Positions 1-7,656 of a stretch of DNA of 49,496 nt are shown here, one piece after another. The DNA comes from Chloroflexota bacterium. Its GTDB lineage: Bacteria; Chloroflexota; FW602-bin22; JACPRP01. The number at the start of each line of letters is the position of its first letter. Positions within the stretch are counted from its first letter, which is position 1. The notes under the pieces are model-generated. The model did no database searches and had not been told where the DNA came from. It saw only the letters and a program-made list of their open reading frames with translations. A program made the translations under genes and the position numbers. Location of the stretch: positions 1 to 49,496 of the forward strand of contig JACQUC010000011.1 of the NCBI GenBank assembly GCA_016210495.1. The letters are read 5' to 3'.

Positions 1-30
1 CTGAGAGACGGAGGGACGCGGGGGTTTGCA

Positions 31-53
31 GAGACGACCCGGCGGGTCGTCTC
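31..53. repeat. Perfect palindrome, 10-bp stem
   Basis: The stem GAGACGACCC pairs perfectly with its complement around a GGC loop. The same stem recurs at 221-243 with a GCC loop. It belongs to the dispersed palindrome family of this window, though this copy lacks the usual CCCCTAC end. There is no T tract, so a simple rho-independent terminator is unlikely. Confidence 0.8.
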
Positions 54-144
54 ATATGCATCAAAATAAGGTCAACGCCGGGGTGGAGGACGCCGGTTGG
101 AGACCTAGCTGGACGGGCGTGTCGCTCAGATCGAGAGACCGTTA

Positions 145-167
145 GGGCGAACGCCGTTCGCCCCTAC
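145..167. repeat. Dispersed palindrome ending in CTAC
   Basis: GGGCGAAC, loop GCC, GTTCGCCC, then CTAC. It is the same family as 4581-4604, which has the identical stem and a four-base loop. Confidence 0.8.
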
Positions 168-220
168 ATTATGACGGTCGAACGCCCGTGGGTATGAGTG
201 TTGCACAAATTGATGCGCGT

Positions 221-243
221 GAGACGACCCGCCGGGTCGTCTC
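221..243. repeat. Second copy of the GAGACGACCC palindrome
   Basis: The ten-base-pair stem is identical to the copy at 31-53, with the loop changed from GGC to GCC. It is followed by TAC, so the copy ends in CTCTAC like its relatives. It lies 23 bases before the flavoprotein start codon and could form a hairpin in that leader. Confidence 0.8.
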
Positions 244-265
244 TACAGGGGTGTGAGGACGGCAA

Positions 266-1948
266 TTGGACGTAGGAATAATAGAGGCTGACGTGCTGGT
301 GGTGGGGGGCGGGGCGGCGGCCGTGCGAGCTGCCATCGAAGCCGGCCAACAGGGGTGCCGCACGGCGGTTGTAAGCAAGGGGCCGGTCGGCAAGAGTGGC
401 GCCAGCCCCATGGCCGGTGGAGCGATGATGGCCGCGCTCGGCCTCGCGGATCCGCGCGATAATCCCCAGGCTCATTTCGAGGACACGGTTGCGGGCGGCA
501 TTGGGCTGGCCGATCAGGGATTGGTTCGGACACTGTGCGAAGAGGCGCCCGCACGCGCGCTGGAGCTCCGCGAGTACGGAGTGGATTTCTACGCCAAGGA
601 TGGCCAGATCGTCCAGACCAAAGAGCCAGGGCACCGGTATCCGCGCTCTGTAAGGGCGCTGGGAGGCGGGGTAGCCATAATGGTACCCCTCCGGCGGCAG
701 GCTGGGCGAAACCGTAACCTGTTCTTCTACGAGGATGTCATGGCATTGCGGCTGCTTGTCGACGACGGCAGGGCTGTGGGCGTCCTCGCCTTCGACATAA
801 AACAGGGTCGTCTGGTCGCGTTCATCGCACCGGCCACGATCTTGGCCACCGGCGGCTACCAGGACCTGTATCCCACTTCCGACGCGGCACCCGATGCCAC
901 CGGCGACGGGTACGCGATGGCCCTGGAAGCCAGCGCCGAGCTTGTGGACATGGAGATGCTGCTGTACTATCCGACGGCGCTGGACCATCCCCCTTCGGCA
1001 AGAGGCATCCTGATGTCTTACGAGTACTTCCTGGCCAGGCGCGGCATGGCCGCACACCTCGTCAACGCGGCGGGAGAGGACATATTGGCGGATGACGAGC
1101 CGCTGCCAACGCGCGACGTTCTGTCGCGGCGAATTTTCGAGCACGTCAGAGGTGGCAAGGGCACGCCACGCGGTGGGGTTTACATCGACTTCTCACGCTG
1201 CCCATACTCCGCAGACGAACAAGAGTCGTTCTTCAAGAGCCGAACACCGGTGACGTTCCAGCTTCTGTCGGCACTGGGCATACCGATGGTCAACTCGCGG
1301 CTCGAGGTGGCACCCGCGGCGCACTACGTCCTCGGCGGCATCAGAATAGACTCGCGCTGTGAGACGAGCGTGCCTGGGCTGTTCGCGGCCGGCGAGGTCG
1401 CGGGCAACGTCCACGGCGCCAACAGATTGGCCGGCAACGCCATCAGCGAAACGCAGGTATTCGGCCGGCGAGCAGGGCATTACGCCGCCCAGTTTTGCCG
1501 CGACAATGCCAGGCCACGGCTGCCGAGGGAGCTTGTCGCACGGGCTGCCACACAGATTGCCAAGATGGCAGAGCCCAAAGCAAAGCCGGAAGCTCCGGTA
1601 GCCATCAAGGGCGCCATTCGCCAGATAATGCTGGAATACGCAGGCACGGTGCGCACCGAGGAGCAGATCGAGGAGGGTCTGCGCCGGCTCGAGCGCATAG
1701 CCGAAGACAGGCTGCCGTCGATGCACGTGCCCTCGCAACCAGAGGCCTTCAACTATTCGCTCGTGGAGGCCCTCGAGGCGCAGACTATGGCCACGGTTGG
1801 CAGGCTCGTTTGCCAGGCCGCCCTGCTACGCAGGGAAAGCCGAGGTCACCACTTCCGCGCGGATTATCCGAACGAGCTCGATCCCGTGAGCCGGACGAGT
1901 CTGAGGGTGAGCTCGGGAGAGGTAGTGGGGGCGCTGTATCCGGTGTAG
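266..1948 (+). CDS. FAD-dependent fumarate reductase / L-aspartate oxidase-like flavoprotein
   Basis: A 560-residue flavoprotein of the FrdA/SdhA/NadB family, which moves electrons between FAD and a dicarboxylate-like substrate. Seen: an N-terminal FAD-binding VVGGGAAAVRAA motif, the RDVLSRR stretch near the active-site arginine, and the late AAGEVAGNVHGANRLAGNA FAD segment with the active-site His/Arg. The loop where SdhA and FrdA carry the histidine that binds FAD covalently reads GKSGASPMAGG and has no histidine, so FAD is probably bound non-covalently. The start is TTG, 5 bases after GAGGACGG. An Fe-S subunit follows at 2159, but no membrane anchor subunit is nearby, so a soluble oxidoreductase or an adenylylsulfate-reductase-like relative remains possible. 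The true substrate is unknown. Confidence 0.85.
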   Translation: MDVGIIEADVLVVGGGAAAVRAAIEAGQQGCRTAVVSKGPVGKSGASPMAGGAMMAALGLADPRDNPQAHFEDTVAGGIGLADQGLVRTLCEEAPARALELREYGVDFYAKDGQIVQTKEPGHRYPRSVRALGGGVAIMVPLRRQAGRNRNLFFYEDVMALRLLVDDGRAVGVLAFDIKQGRLVAFIAPATILATGGYQDLYPTSDAAPDATGDGYAMALEASAELVDMEMLLYYPTALDHPPSARGILMSYEYFLARRGMAAHLVNAAGEDILADDEPLPTRDVLSRRIFEHVRGGKGTPRGGVYIDFSRCPYSADEQESFFKSRTPVTFQLLSALGIPMVNSRLEVAPAAHYVLGGIRIDSRCETSVPGLFAAGEVAGNVHGANRLAGNAISETQVFGRRAGHYAAQFCRDNARPRLPRELVARAATQIAKMAEPKAKPEAPVAIKGAIRQIMLEYAGTVRTEEQIEEGLRRLERIAEDRLPSMHVPSQPEAFNYSLVEALEAQTMATVGRLVCQAALLRRESRGHHFRADYPNELDPVSRTSLRVSSGEVVGALYPV

Positions 1949-1970
1949 TGGTGAGGGAAGCGAGGGGTCC

Positions 1971-2033
1971 GGGGGCACCACGGAGACACGGTCCGAGGCG
2001 GACTCCGGTACTCCGGAGAGGCACGGAGAATTG
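1971..2033. repeat. Dispersed CACGGAG-type repeat with internal hairpin
   Basis: CACCACGGAGACACGG and GGCACGGAGAA flank a small insert with the palindrome TCCGGTACTCCGGA-like core. It resembles the copies at 3415-3444 and 18357-18390 (CCACGGAAAGCACGGA). It fills most of the gap between the flavoprotein and Fe-S genes. Confidence 0.5.
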
Positions 2034-2158
2034 GATGGCTGGGAACTCGGCGGGGCGGACGGGTCCGCGCACCTGTAAAAGGTGCGGCTACGGGTACGAC
2101 GCACCCGGGGGAGCGCCGCGGCGCAAGCCCTGGCGGGCCAGGTTTTAAGGGTGACAAA

Positions 2159-2557
2159 GTGACGGAATCAATTGTGACGGTGAGCATACGTCGGTCGGGC
2201 GAGGCGGAAGGCATAGCTCGGTACAAGCTCGGCTACGAGGAGAATATGACCGTGCTGAGGGCGCTGGAGCGAATCTACATGGAGATCGACCCCAGCCTGG
2301 CATTTCGGCACTACTGTTGTAAGATCGGCGTGTGCGGCAGTTGCGCCGTCAAGGTTAACGGCAAGAGCGCCTTTGGCTGCAAGACGACGATAGCGCCCAA
2401 CGAGGAAGTGCTGATCGAGCCGGTGGGCCGCCGGCGGACGATCCGGGACCTGGTGGTGGATTTCTCGACGGCCGAAAGAAGCCTGCCGGAGAGGACGATG
2501 GGGGCGGAGGAACAAGGGGCAAAGGGCAAGGGGCAAGGGGATGGGGCGGGACGGTAG
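2159..2557 (+). CDS. Stand-alone 2Fe-2S subunit (FrdB N-domain-like)
   Basis: A 132-residue protein like the N-terminal 2Fe-2S domain of fumarate reductase/succinate dehydrogenase B subunits. The cluster motif CCKIGVCGSCAVKVNG and a later Cys in FGCKTT are visible at about residues 46-70. The C-terminal half with 4Fe-4S and 3Fe-4S clusters is absent, so electrons would leave through this single cluster. The start is GTG with AAGGGTG upstream. The last roughly 20 codons (GAEEQGAKGKGQG) are read from a G-rich AAGGGGC repeat, so the natural C-terminus has probably been extended by repeat DNA. It is likely the partner of the flavoprotein just upstream. Confidence 0.8.
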   Translation: MTESIVTVSIRRSGEAEGIARYKLGYEENMTVLRALERIYMEIDPSLAFRHYCCKIGVCGSCAVKVNGKSAFGCKTTIAPNEEVLIEPVGRRRTIRDLVVDFSTAERSLPERTMGAEEQGAKGKGQGDGAGR

Positions 2558-2868
2558 TGGTGCAGTGTCGGGAGGGCATTCTGATGGCGCGGGATCTAAG
2601 AACGTACATTGGTCAGCTCAAGGCAGGTTCTACGTGGAGAAGCCTCAGCTTGGGAAGAACGCCGATTTGATGTGCCCCTATTGTAAGAGGATGATGAAGG
2701 AGGGGGAGAGCAACAGCGCTGAACAACCGCGATAGGCTGGCTCGTCGAAGGCTGGTGCTGTATAGTACGCTAGTGGAGAAGAGTACTGGCTCGTAGTTCC
2801 CCTGCGATTTGGGACTGGGTGGAGAAGAAAGTGCGCGCAACTTGGCCAAAGCGCGGAGCCGATGTTTT
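2558..2868. other. Gene-poor stretch with a possible UbiD start remnant
   Basis: At 2584 an ATG behind a GGAGGG site opens a short frame reading MARDLRTYIGQLKA, which resembles the first residues of UbiD-family decarboxylases. It then diverges and stops near 2671. Another frame across the same DNA shows a CPYCKRMM zinc-finger-like piece (about 2678-2701). Neither is a full gene. This may be another collapsed decarboxylase locus like 24678-25227. The remaining bases show nothing recognisable. Confidence 0.3.
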
Positions 2869-3097
2869 ATGACGCCAAGGCTACCAAGAATTAGCAGCGC
2901 CCAGTTGCTGCGAGCTCTCGGCCGACGGCTGGAGTGTCGTTCGGCAGACCGGTAGCCATGTGCAGCTCAAGCACACCAGCAAGCGTGGTCGTGTGACAGT
3001 CGCGCACCACGCGGGCCTCGTGGTCAAGCCAAAGACGCTGGCCAGAGTACTCGAGCAGGCGGAGCCGACGATAGAGGAGCTTAGGAGGTTGCTATGA
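2869..3097 (+). pseudogene. hicA: HicA-like mRNA interferase toxin, frameshifted
   Basis: Reading from ATG at 2869 gives MTPRLPRISSAQLLRALGR, a typical HicA N-terminus, but that frame hits a stop at about 2944. If the C at 2926 is skipped, the frame continues as GWSVVRQTGSHVQLKHTSKR and on to a stop at 3095-3097, giving a normal HicA of about 75 residues with the catalytic histidine in GSHV. So all the sequence is present, split by one extra base. The toxin stop overlaps the hicB start (ATGA). HicA normally cleaves mRNA. Here it is probably inactive unless the base is an assembly error or the ribosome shifts frame. Confidence 0.8.
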
Positions 3098-3330
3098 CTG
3101 CTGAACGTCAGTACACGATTGTTCTTGAGCCTGATCCGCAGGAGGGCGGCTATACAGTAACTGTGCCGGCGCTGCCGGGTGTTATCACCCAGGGTGAGAC
3201 GATCGAGGAAGCGATAGCGATGGCCAGGGACGCAATCAAGCTGCACATCGAGGGCCTTATTGCTGATGGGGAGCCGGTGCCAGAGGAGGACGAACACCCG
3301 CAGGCAATCACGATCCGGATTGCGGCATAG
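3094..3330 (+). CDS. hicB: HicB-like antitoxin
   Basis: A 78-residue protein with the HicB partial RNase-H-like fold signature: an opening YTIVLEPDPQEGGYTVTVPALPGV, then GETIEEAIAMARDAIKLHIE. Family members bind and neutralise HicA. It has no evident C-terminal DNA-binding domain. It starts with ATG overlapping the hicA stop, with AGGAGG at about 3084. The antitoxin is intact while the toxin is frameshifted, the combination expected if the toxin was lost first. The CCACGGAAAGCACGG repeat lies about 85 bases downstream. Confidence 0.85.
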   Translation: MTAERQYTIVLEPDPQEGGYTVTVPALPGVITQGETIEEAIAMARDAIKLHIEGLIADGEPVPEEDEHPQAITIRIAA

Positions 3331-3414
3331 TCTTCCTGCCGTGCGATTTCTTGCCGGAGATCAGGATTACGCCAGTCGGCGTGTTCGACGTGAAGGCGCG
3401 GAGGGTGGTTACGT

Positions 3415-3444
3415 AACCACGGAAAGCACGGAATGCACGGAAAA
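3415..3444. repeat. Dispersed CCACGGAAAGCACGGA repeat
   Basis: Three tandem-like CACGGAA words in the non-coding gap between hicB and etfB. The same words occur at 18357-18390. Confidence 0.7.
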
Positions 3445-3510
3445 CGACAAGGCCGATGTGAATCTGGATGCGCGCTGCAGCAAGATACGCTGTGCTCACT
3501 TGGCTTCGGT

Positions 3511-4386
3511 TCAGGTTAAGACACCGATGTCCTTGAGGAAGGCGATGATTTCGTCGGCGGCGCTTTCCGGGCCTGTGGCGACCTTGGTGCCGGAGATGGT
3601 TGGGGCGCCACCACCCATTATCATCGCCATTCTGTCTTCCACCGACATACTCGAGTCGGGCTGGGCGGTCTTCTTCGGGCGAGGTCTGGGCGACGCGTGG
3701 CGCAACAGGCTGCGCAACGGAGGGCACTCGGACTGGGTAGGGCTTTGAAGCTGGACAACGCTGCACCTTTCGGCAAGGGTCCTGGCGGCATAGCTCCTGG
3801 CCCGTGTGGAGACGTAGCGGGGCTGGCAGATGGAGCCGTCGACGGATACCACCGCAGGCAGGTCGGCCTCCACCACCTGCCGGTAGCCGCGCTCCAGCTT
3901 CCGCTCCGCCACAAGCCTGCGCTCGGGAGCGGAGACGGCGAGCTTCACCACCCCTGTCACGCCAGCGACGGCGAGTAGCTCGGCCAGAGCCGGCCCGACC
4001 TCCGAGGGGCCATCGTCCAGCGTTCGGTTTCCACACAGCAACAGGTCGAAATCAAGCTCCTGGATGTGCCTAACGAGTATTCGCGCAGCCGAGAGGGAAT
4101 CCAATGGCGCCGGGACATCTACCACCAGGTGAATCGCCCGGTCTACACCGCGTGCCAGGCAATCAGATAGAACGGATTTGCAGCGAACCGGTCCCAGCGT
4201 AATTGCGGTGACGATGGTATTCTCGACCTCGGCGCGGATGCGCATTGCCTCTTCCAAGGCACAGCGGTCGGCGAGGTCCATAACATAGATGGGCGAGCAG
4301 CTCTTCTGGGATACCTCGCCTTGCGGCGTGATTTCCAGTGGCAGTCTAGTGTCAAGAACCTGTCGGACAAAGACTACAATGTGCAA
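3511..4386 (-). CDS. etfB: Electron transfer flavoprotein beta subunit
   Basis: About 291 residues of EtfB/FixA type. With EtfA it forms the heterodimer that takes electrons from acyl-CoA dehydrogenases. Seen: the opening HIVVFVRQVLD, DLLLCGNRTLDDGPSEVGPALAELL and SVDGSICQPRY, which match the nucleotide-binding fold and the usual EtfB core. It is about 30 residues longer than usual at the C-terminus. I place the start at TTG 4384-4386 behind GGAG, because the frame further upstream is read from palindromic repeats (4441-4604) and encodes nothing EtfB-like. It is separated from etfA by the oxidoreductase gene and about 250 bases of repeats, so co-transcription is uncertain. Confidence 0.85.
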   Translation of the reverse strand: MHIVVFVRQVLDTRLPLEITPQGEVSQKSCSPIYVMDLADRCALEEAMRIRAEVENTIVTAITLGPVRCKSVLSDCLARGVDRAIHLVVDVPAPLDSLSAARILVRHIQELDFDLLLCGNRTLDDGPSEVGPALAELLAVAGVTGVVKLAVSAPERRLVAERKLERGYRQVVEADLPAVVSVDGSICQPRYVSTRARSYAARTLAERCSVVQLQSPTQSECPPLRSLLRHASPRPRPKKTAQPDSSMSVEDRMAMIMGGGAPTISGTKVATGPESAADEIIAFLKDIGVLT

Positions 4387-4440
4387 GCGGTTCGACTCCG
4401 TTTCGTATGACTTACGGTGGAGACAGCCGCCCCACCCCCT

Positions 4441-4464
4441 GGGCGGACAGCCGTCCGCCTCTAC
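4441..4464. repeat. Dispersed palindrome ending in CTAC
   Basis: GGCGGAC, AGCC loop, GTCCGCC, then CTAC. The stem is identical to the copy at 43945-43968. A degenerate partial copy follows at about 4495-4513. Confidence 0.8.
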
Positions 4465-4510
4465 ACTATGGGACGGCGGCAGACTCACCTCCTGGGCGGA
4501 CAGGGCCGTC

Positions 4511-4547
4511 TCCCGATGGAATCGGGATCCCGTCTCGGGACGCCCCT
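4511..4547. repeat. Compound repeat with GGGATCCCGT and CCCCTAC end
   Basis: Nested inverted words CCCGAT...ATCGGG and GGGATCCCGTCTCGGG end in ACGCCCCTAC. A longer relative is at 45786-45847. Confidence 0.6.
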
Positions 4548-4580
4548 ACGCGATGGGATGGCGGCCGCCCCCGCCTATGC

Positions 4581-4604
4581 GGGCGAACAGCCGTTCGCCC
4601 CTAC
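4581..4604. repeat. Dispersed palindrome ending in CTAC
   Basis: GGGCGAAC, AGCC, GTTCGCCC, CTAC. It lies 30 bases past the stop of the oxidoreductase gene (minus strand), with the GTAGGGG end facing that gene. Confidence 0.8.
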
Positions 4605-4634
4605 ATTAGTTACGCCTTCAGGCGATGTTCACCA

Positions 4635-6599
4635 TCACAATCGTGCGGCGTCGCAGACCAACTCGGCGATGTCCTTGACCCGCACTGGGGCAGCCTGGGC
4701 ATCGTACTGGCTCGCATCGTCCAGCATGATCTTGCAGAACGGGCAGGCGGTCACCAGCGAGCGCACGGGGAGTTGACGGGCTTCCGCGAGGCGGAGGTGG
4801 CCTATTCTGGTCCCGCCGGTGGCCTCGAGGTACATCTGGCCCCCACCTCCGCCGCAGCAGAGGGACTTGTCCCGATTGCGCTTCATTTCTAAGGCATTTG
4901 CGCCGTGCAGTAGCTTGAGCACCTGGCGGGGTGCACCGTAAATGCCATTGTAACGGCCCAGATAGCAAGGATCGTGAAACGCGACCGGGTCATCGGACGG
5001 CGGTCCTAGCTCGAAGCGTTTGGCGCGCAGCAGATCGAGGATGAAATCGGCGTGGTGAACTACGCTGAACTCCGCTCCAAGCAGCGGGTATTCGTTACGG
5101 AAGGTATTGTAGCAGTGGGGACAGCTTGTAAGAAGCCTCTTCACACCCAGGTTCCGGAGATTCTCGATGTTTTGGCGAGCCAGCTCCTGAAAGAGTCCTT
5201 CTTCGCCCACGCGCCGAGCCGGGTCTCCACAGCACTTTTCCATACTTCCCAGAATTGCAAAGTCTACGCCGGCGGCCCTGAGTATCTTGGCGATGGCGAG
5301 AGCAGTCTCCTGCGCTTTCGGCTCAAATGCGCCGACACATCCCAGCCAATAGACGAGATCAGGTTTCGCGGAAGGCTCGACGAGAGGAACCCCAAGCGCT
5401 TCCAAATGAGTAGATCGCCCCTCCGGGGGAAGCATCTGAGGGTTACCAGCCAGGGTGAGCCCCTCCAACGCCCTGCTAAGTGTAGGCGGAACGCCTTCGG
5501 CGTCGAGCAGGTACCTTCTGGCGTCGACGATCGTGTCGACGTGTCCGACAAAGACAGGACAATGCTCCTGGCAGGCGCGGCACGTGGTACACGCCCAAAT
5601 GGCTTCACGTCCGATCGCATCTGCCACGGACGCCCGATTGGCTCCGCTGTCCGACGTACGGGTCCCGCCCGTCGACAGACCGTTCCGAAGGTCCAGGATC
5701 ATCTGGCGGGGCGCCAACGGACGGCCGCCGAGGTAGGTCGGGCAGTATTGCAGGCAGCGGCCGCACTCGGTGCAGGCGAAGAGATCGAGAATCTGCTTGC
5801 CAGTTAACTGAGCATATGTTCCGGCGCCGATAGGATAGGGGGAGTCGACGTCGGCGGCTCGGAGCTGCCCCTTCGGCCGCAGCGCCCGCAGGAAGCCATT
5901 CAAAGGACAGATCAGAAGGTGCACGTGCTTCGAGTAGGGTATATGGACCAGAAATCCGATGAGGAGCAATATGTGCAGCCACCAGGCGATGGAGCTGACC
6001 GTGGCAAGCTGTGGAGCGCCCATCCAGGCGAGGGCCGGCGAGAGCAACGACACTACCGGTGACGCGTGGGCAGAGGTCTGCAAGACAACATCGGCGGCCT
6101 CGTCGATGAGGAGGGTCGCCATCAAGAGAAAGATCAGGGCCAAGATGGCGCTGGACCCACGGCTATTGAGCACCTCCGGAGGCTTGACGACGTAGCGGCG
6201 GTAGCCGCTGGCCAGGACGGCGATGATGACAAGAACCGCGAAAACATCGACCGATCCGACGAAGTAGGGGGACTCAGTGATCGCTGGGAGAAACGGCGCA
6301 TCGAACAACGCGCTCCACAAGATGTTCAGCGTTCCGAGGCTGATGGCCAAGAAGCCGTAAAAGATGATCGCGTGCGGTACTCCGGCGGCGGGGCTGCGAA
6401 GGACCTTGATCTGGCCGAAGACATACAGCAAGGCGATCGAAAGCCGGGCCCAGGTATGATCCGGTTTTTCGCCTTCCCGCCCGGCCCGCACCAGGCGCGC
6501 AATAGCCAGCATCCGGTGGGCGAAGAGGAGGACCCCGACGCCCAGGACCAGCACCAGCAGAGCTTTGTTCCAGAAGACGGGCAGCATCTCGACGTCCAA
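4635..6599 (-). CDS. Membrane Fe-S Etf:(mena)quinone oxidoreductase, HdrD/GlpC-like
   Basis: 654 residues. The N-terminal third has about six hydrophobic segments, like a NarI-type quinone-reacting membrane domain. Two 4Fe-4S motifs follow, CTECGRCLQYCP and CTTCRACQEHCP, then two CCG-domain halves (EKCCGDPAR...SCPHC and LCCGGGGGQ...ACPFC). This is the domain order of the DUF224-type proteins found beside etfBA in anaerobes, proposed to pass electrons from reduced Etf to menaquinone. The start is TTG 6599 behind AGGGAAGA, seven bases after the etfA stop; ATG at 6587 is an alternative. The gene lies between etfA and etfB, an uncommon order, and closes the acyl-CoA oxidation electron path into the membrane. 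Confidence 0.85.
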   Translation of the reverse strand: MDVEMLPVFWNKALLVLVLGVGVLLFAHRMLAIARLVRAGREGEKPDHTWARLSIALLYVFGQIKVLRSPAAGVPHAIIFYGFLAISLGTLNILWSALFDAPFLPAITESPYFVGSVDVFAVLVIIAVLASGYRRYVVKPPEVLNSRGSSAILALIFLLMATLLIDEAADVVLQTSAHASPVVSLLSPALAWMGAPQLATVSSIAWWLHILLLIGFLVHIPYSKHVHLLICPLNGFLRALRPKGQLRAADVDSPYPIGAGTYAQLTGKQILDLFACTECGRCLQYCPTYLGGRPLAPRQMILDLRNGLSTGGTRTSDSGANRASVADAIGREAIWACTTCRACQEHCPVFVGHVDTIVDARRYLLDAEGVPPTLSRALEGLTLAGNPQMLPPEGRSTHLEALGVPLVEPSAKPDLVYWLGCVGAFEPKAQETALAIAKILRAAGVDFAILGSMEKCCGDPARRVGEEGLFQELARQNIENLRNLGVKRLLTSCPHCYNTFRNEYPLLGAEFSVVHHADFILDLLRAKRFELGPPSDDPVAFHDPCYLGRYNGIYGAPRQVLKLLHGANALEMKRNRDKSLCCGGGGGQMYLEATGGTRIGHLRLAEARQLPVRSLVTACPFCKIMLDDASQYDAQAAPVRVKDIAELVCDAARL

Positions 6600-6606
6600 A
6601 TCTTCC

Positions 6607-7629
6607 CTACCTGCTATCCGCCTTGTGTTGACCGGCCTCAGCCTCGCGCAGTCTTTTCAGCTTGCGGATGAGTACCGGGAGCACTTCGGCGAGATCACCG
6701 ACCACCTTCTTATCTGCCCGCGAGAAGATAGGAGCGTGGGGATCCTTGTTGATGGCCACGACGTTCCTGGCCTCGCGGAGTCCGGCTAAGTGCTCCCTTG
6801 CGCCCGAGATGCCAACGGCGAAATAGACTTTGGGACCGATCGACTTGCCGGTCTGGCCGACCATTCGCTCGGAGGGAATCCATCCCTGGTCCACAGCCAT
6901 ACGGGAACCGGCAAGGCATCCGCCCAGCGCCCCCGCCAGATCTTGAAGCAGATGCCATCGCTCGGCGCTCCCCAGGCCGCGGCCGCCTGAGACGACGATC
7001 TCGGCTTCGGAGACGTCCAGCGTCGCGGGGTCTGATTTCACCATCTTGGCGGATCGCGTCCAGAGCGAGGATGGGTCTAGCTGCACCTCCACCGACTCCG
7101 TCCGGGCTCGCCGCAAGCGATCAGGCCGGCCAACGCCGATGACACCGGGCTTGAGTGTGGCTACGAAGGGGGGAGGTGAGGCCAGAACGTATGTGGAGTA
7201 GACCTTGTCCGCGTAAGTAGGACGAGTAGCCTCGATCGACCTGTCGGGGCCTAACTTGAGCATGACGCAATCCGAGGCCAGAGCCGCTCCGAGCCGGACG
7301 GCCAGACGTGAGGCCAGGTCCTGGCCGTTGGCTGTGGAGGCAAGAAGCACGAGGAAAGGATCGCGAGCTTTCACCAGGTCAGCGAGGGCAAGGGTATGGG
7401 CGTCGGTGGTGTACTGGGCGAGCAGCGGGTGGTCGACGAGGTAAACCAGGTCGGCGCCGAAGCCGGCCAGGGTGCCGGAAACGTCCGGCAATTGGTGGCC
7501 GAGGAGGAGGCCCACCAGTTTGGCTTGCAGGCGATTGGCGATATTTCGTGCCTCGTCCAGCATCTCAAAGGTGACGGGTTCGACCTCACCCTGCTGGTGC
7601 TCCACAACCACCCATACGTCGCCTGGCAT
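6607..7629 (-). CDS. etfA: Electron transfer flavoprotein alpha subunit
   Basis: 340 residues, the usual EtfA length. The C-terminal FAD domain is clear: VVSGGRGLGSAERW, then AVDQGWIPSERMVGQTGKSIGPKVY, FAVGISGAREHLAG and VVAINKDPHAPIFSRADKKVVGD. It binds FAD and partners EtfB, carrying electrons from acyl-CoA dehydrogenases or related flavoenzymes. It starts with ATG 27 bases after the flavin oxidoreductase stop, so the two are probably co-transcribed, and the membrane oxidoreductase gene follows after seven bases. Confidence 0.92.
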   Translation of the reverse strand: MPGDVWVVVEHQQGEVEPVTFEMLDEARNIANRLQAKLVGLLLGHQLPDVSGTLAGFGADLVYLVDHPLLAQYTTDAHTLALADLVKARDPFLVLLASTANGQDLASRLAVRLGAALASDCVMLKLGPDRSIEATRPTYADKVYSTYVLASPPPFVATLKPGVIGVGRPDRLRRARTESVEVQLDPSSLWTRSAKMVKSDPATLDVSEAEIVVSGGRGLGSAERWHLLQDLAGALGGCLAGSRMAVDQGWIPSERMVGQTGKSIGPKVYFAVGISGAREHLAGLREARNVVAINKDPHAPIFSRADKKVVGDLAEVLPVLIRKLKRLREAEAGQHKADSR

Positions 7630-7656
7630 CAGTACGCACGCCCCGGAGCAAGCTGC

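Noticed and set aside
164..1144. Long open frame on the minus strand opposite the flavoprotein
   Set aside because: Antisense shadow of a clear FrdA-like gene in GC-rich DNA; its sequence has no domain-like pattern.
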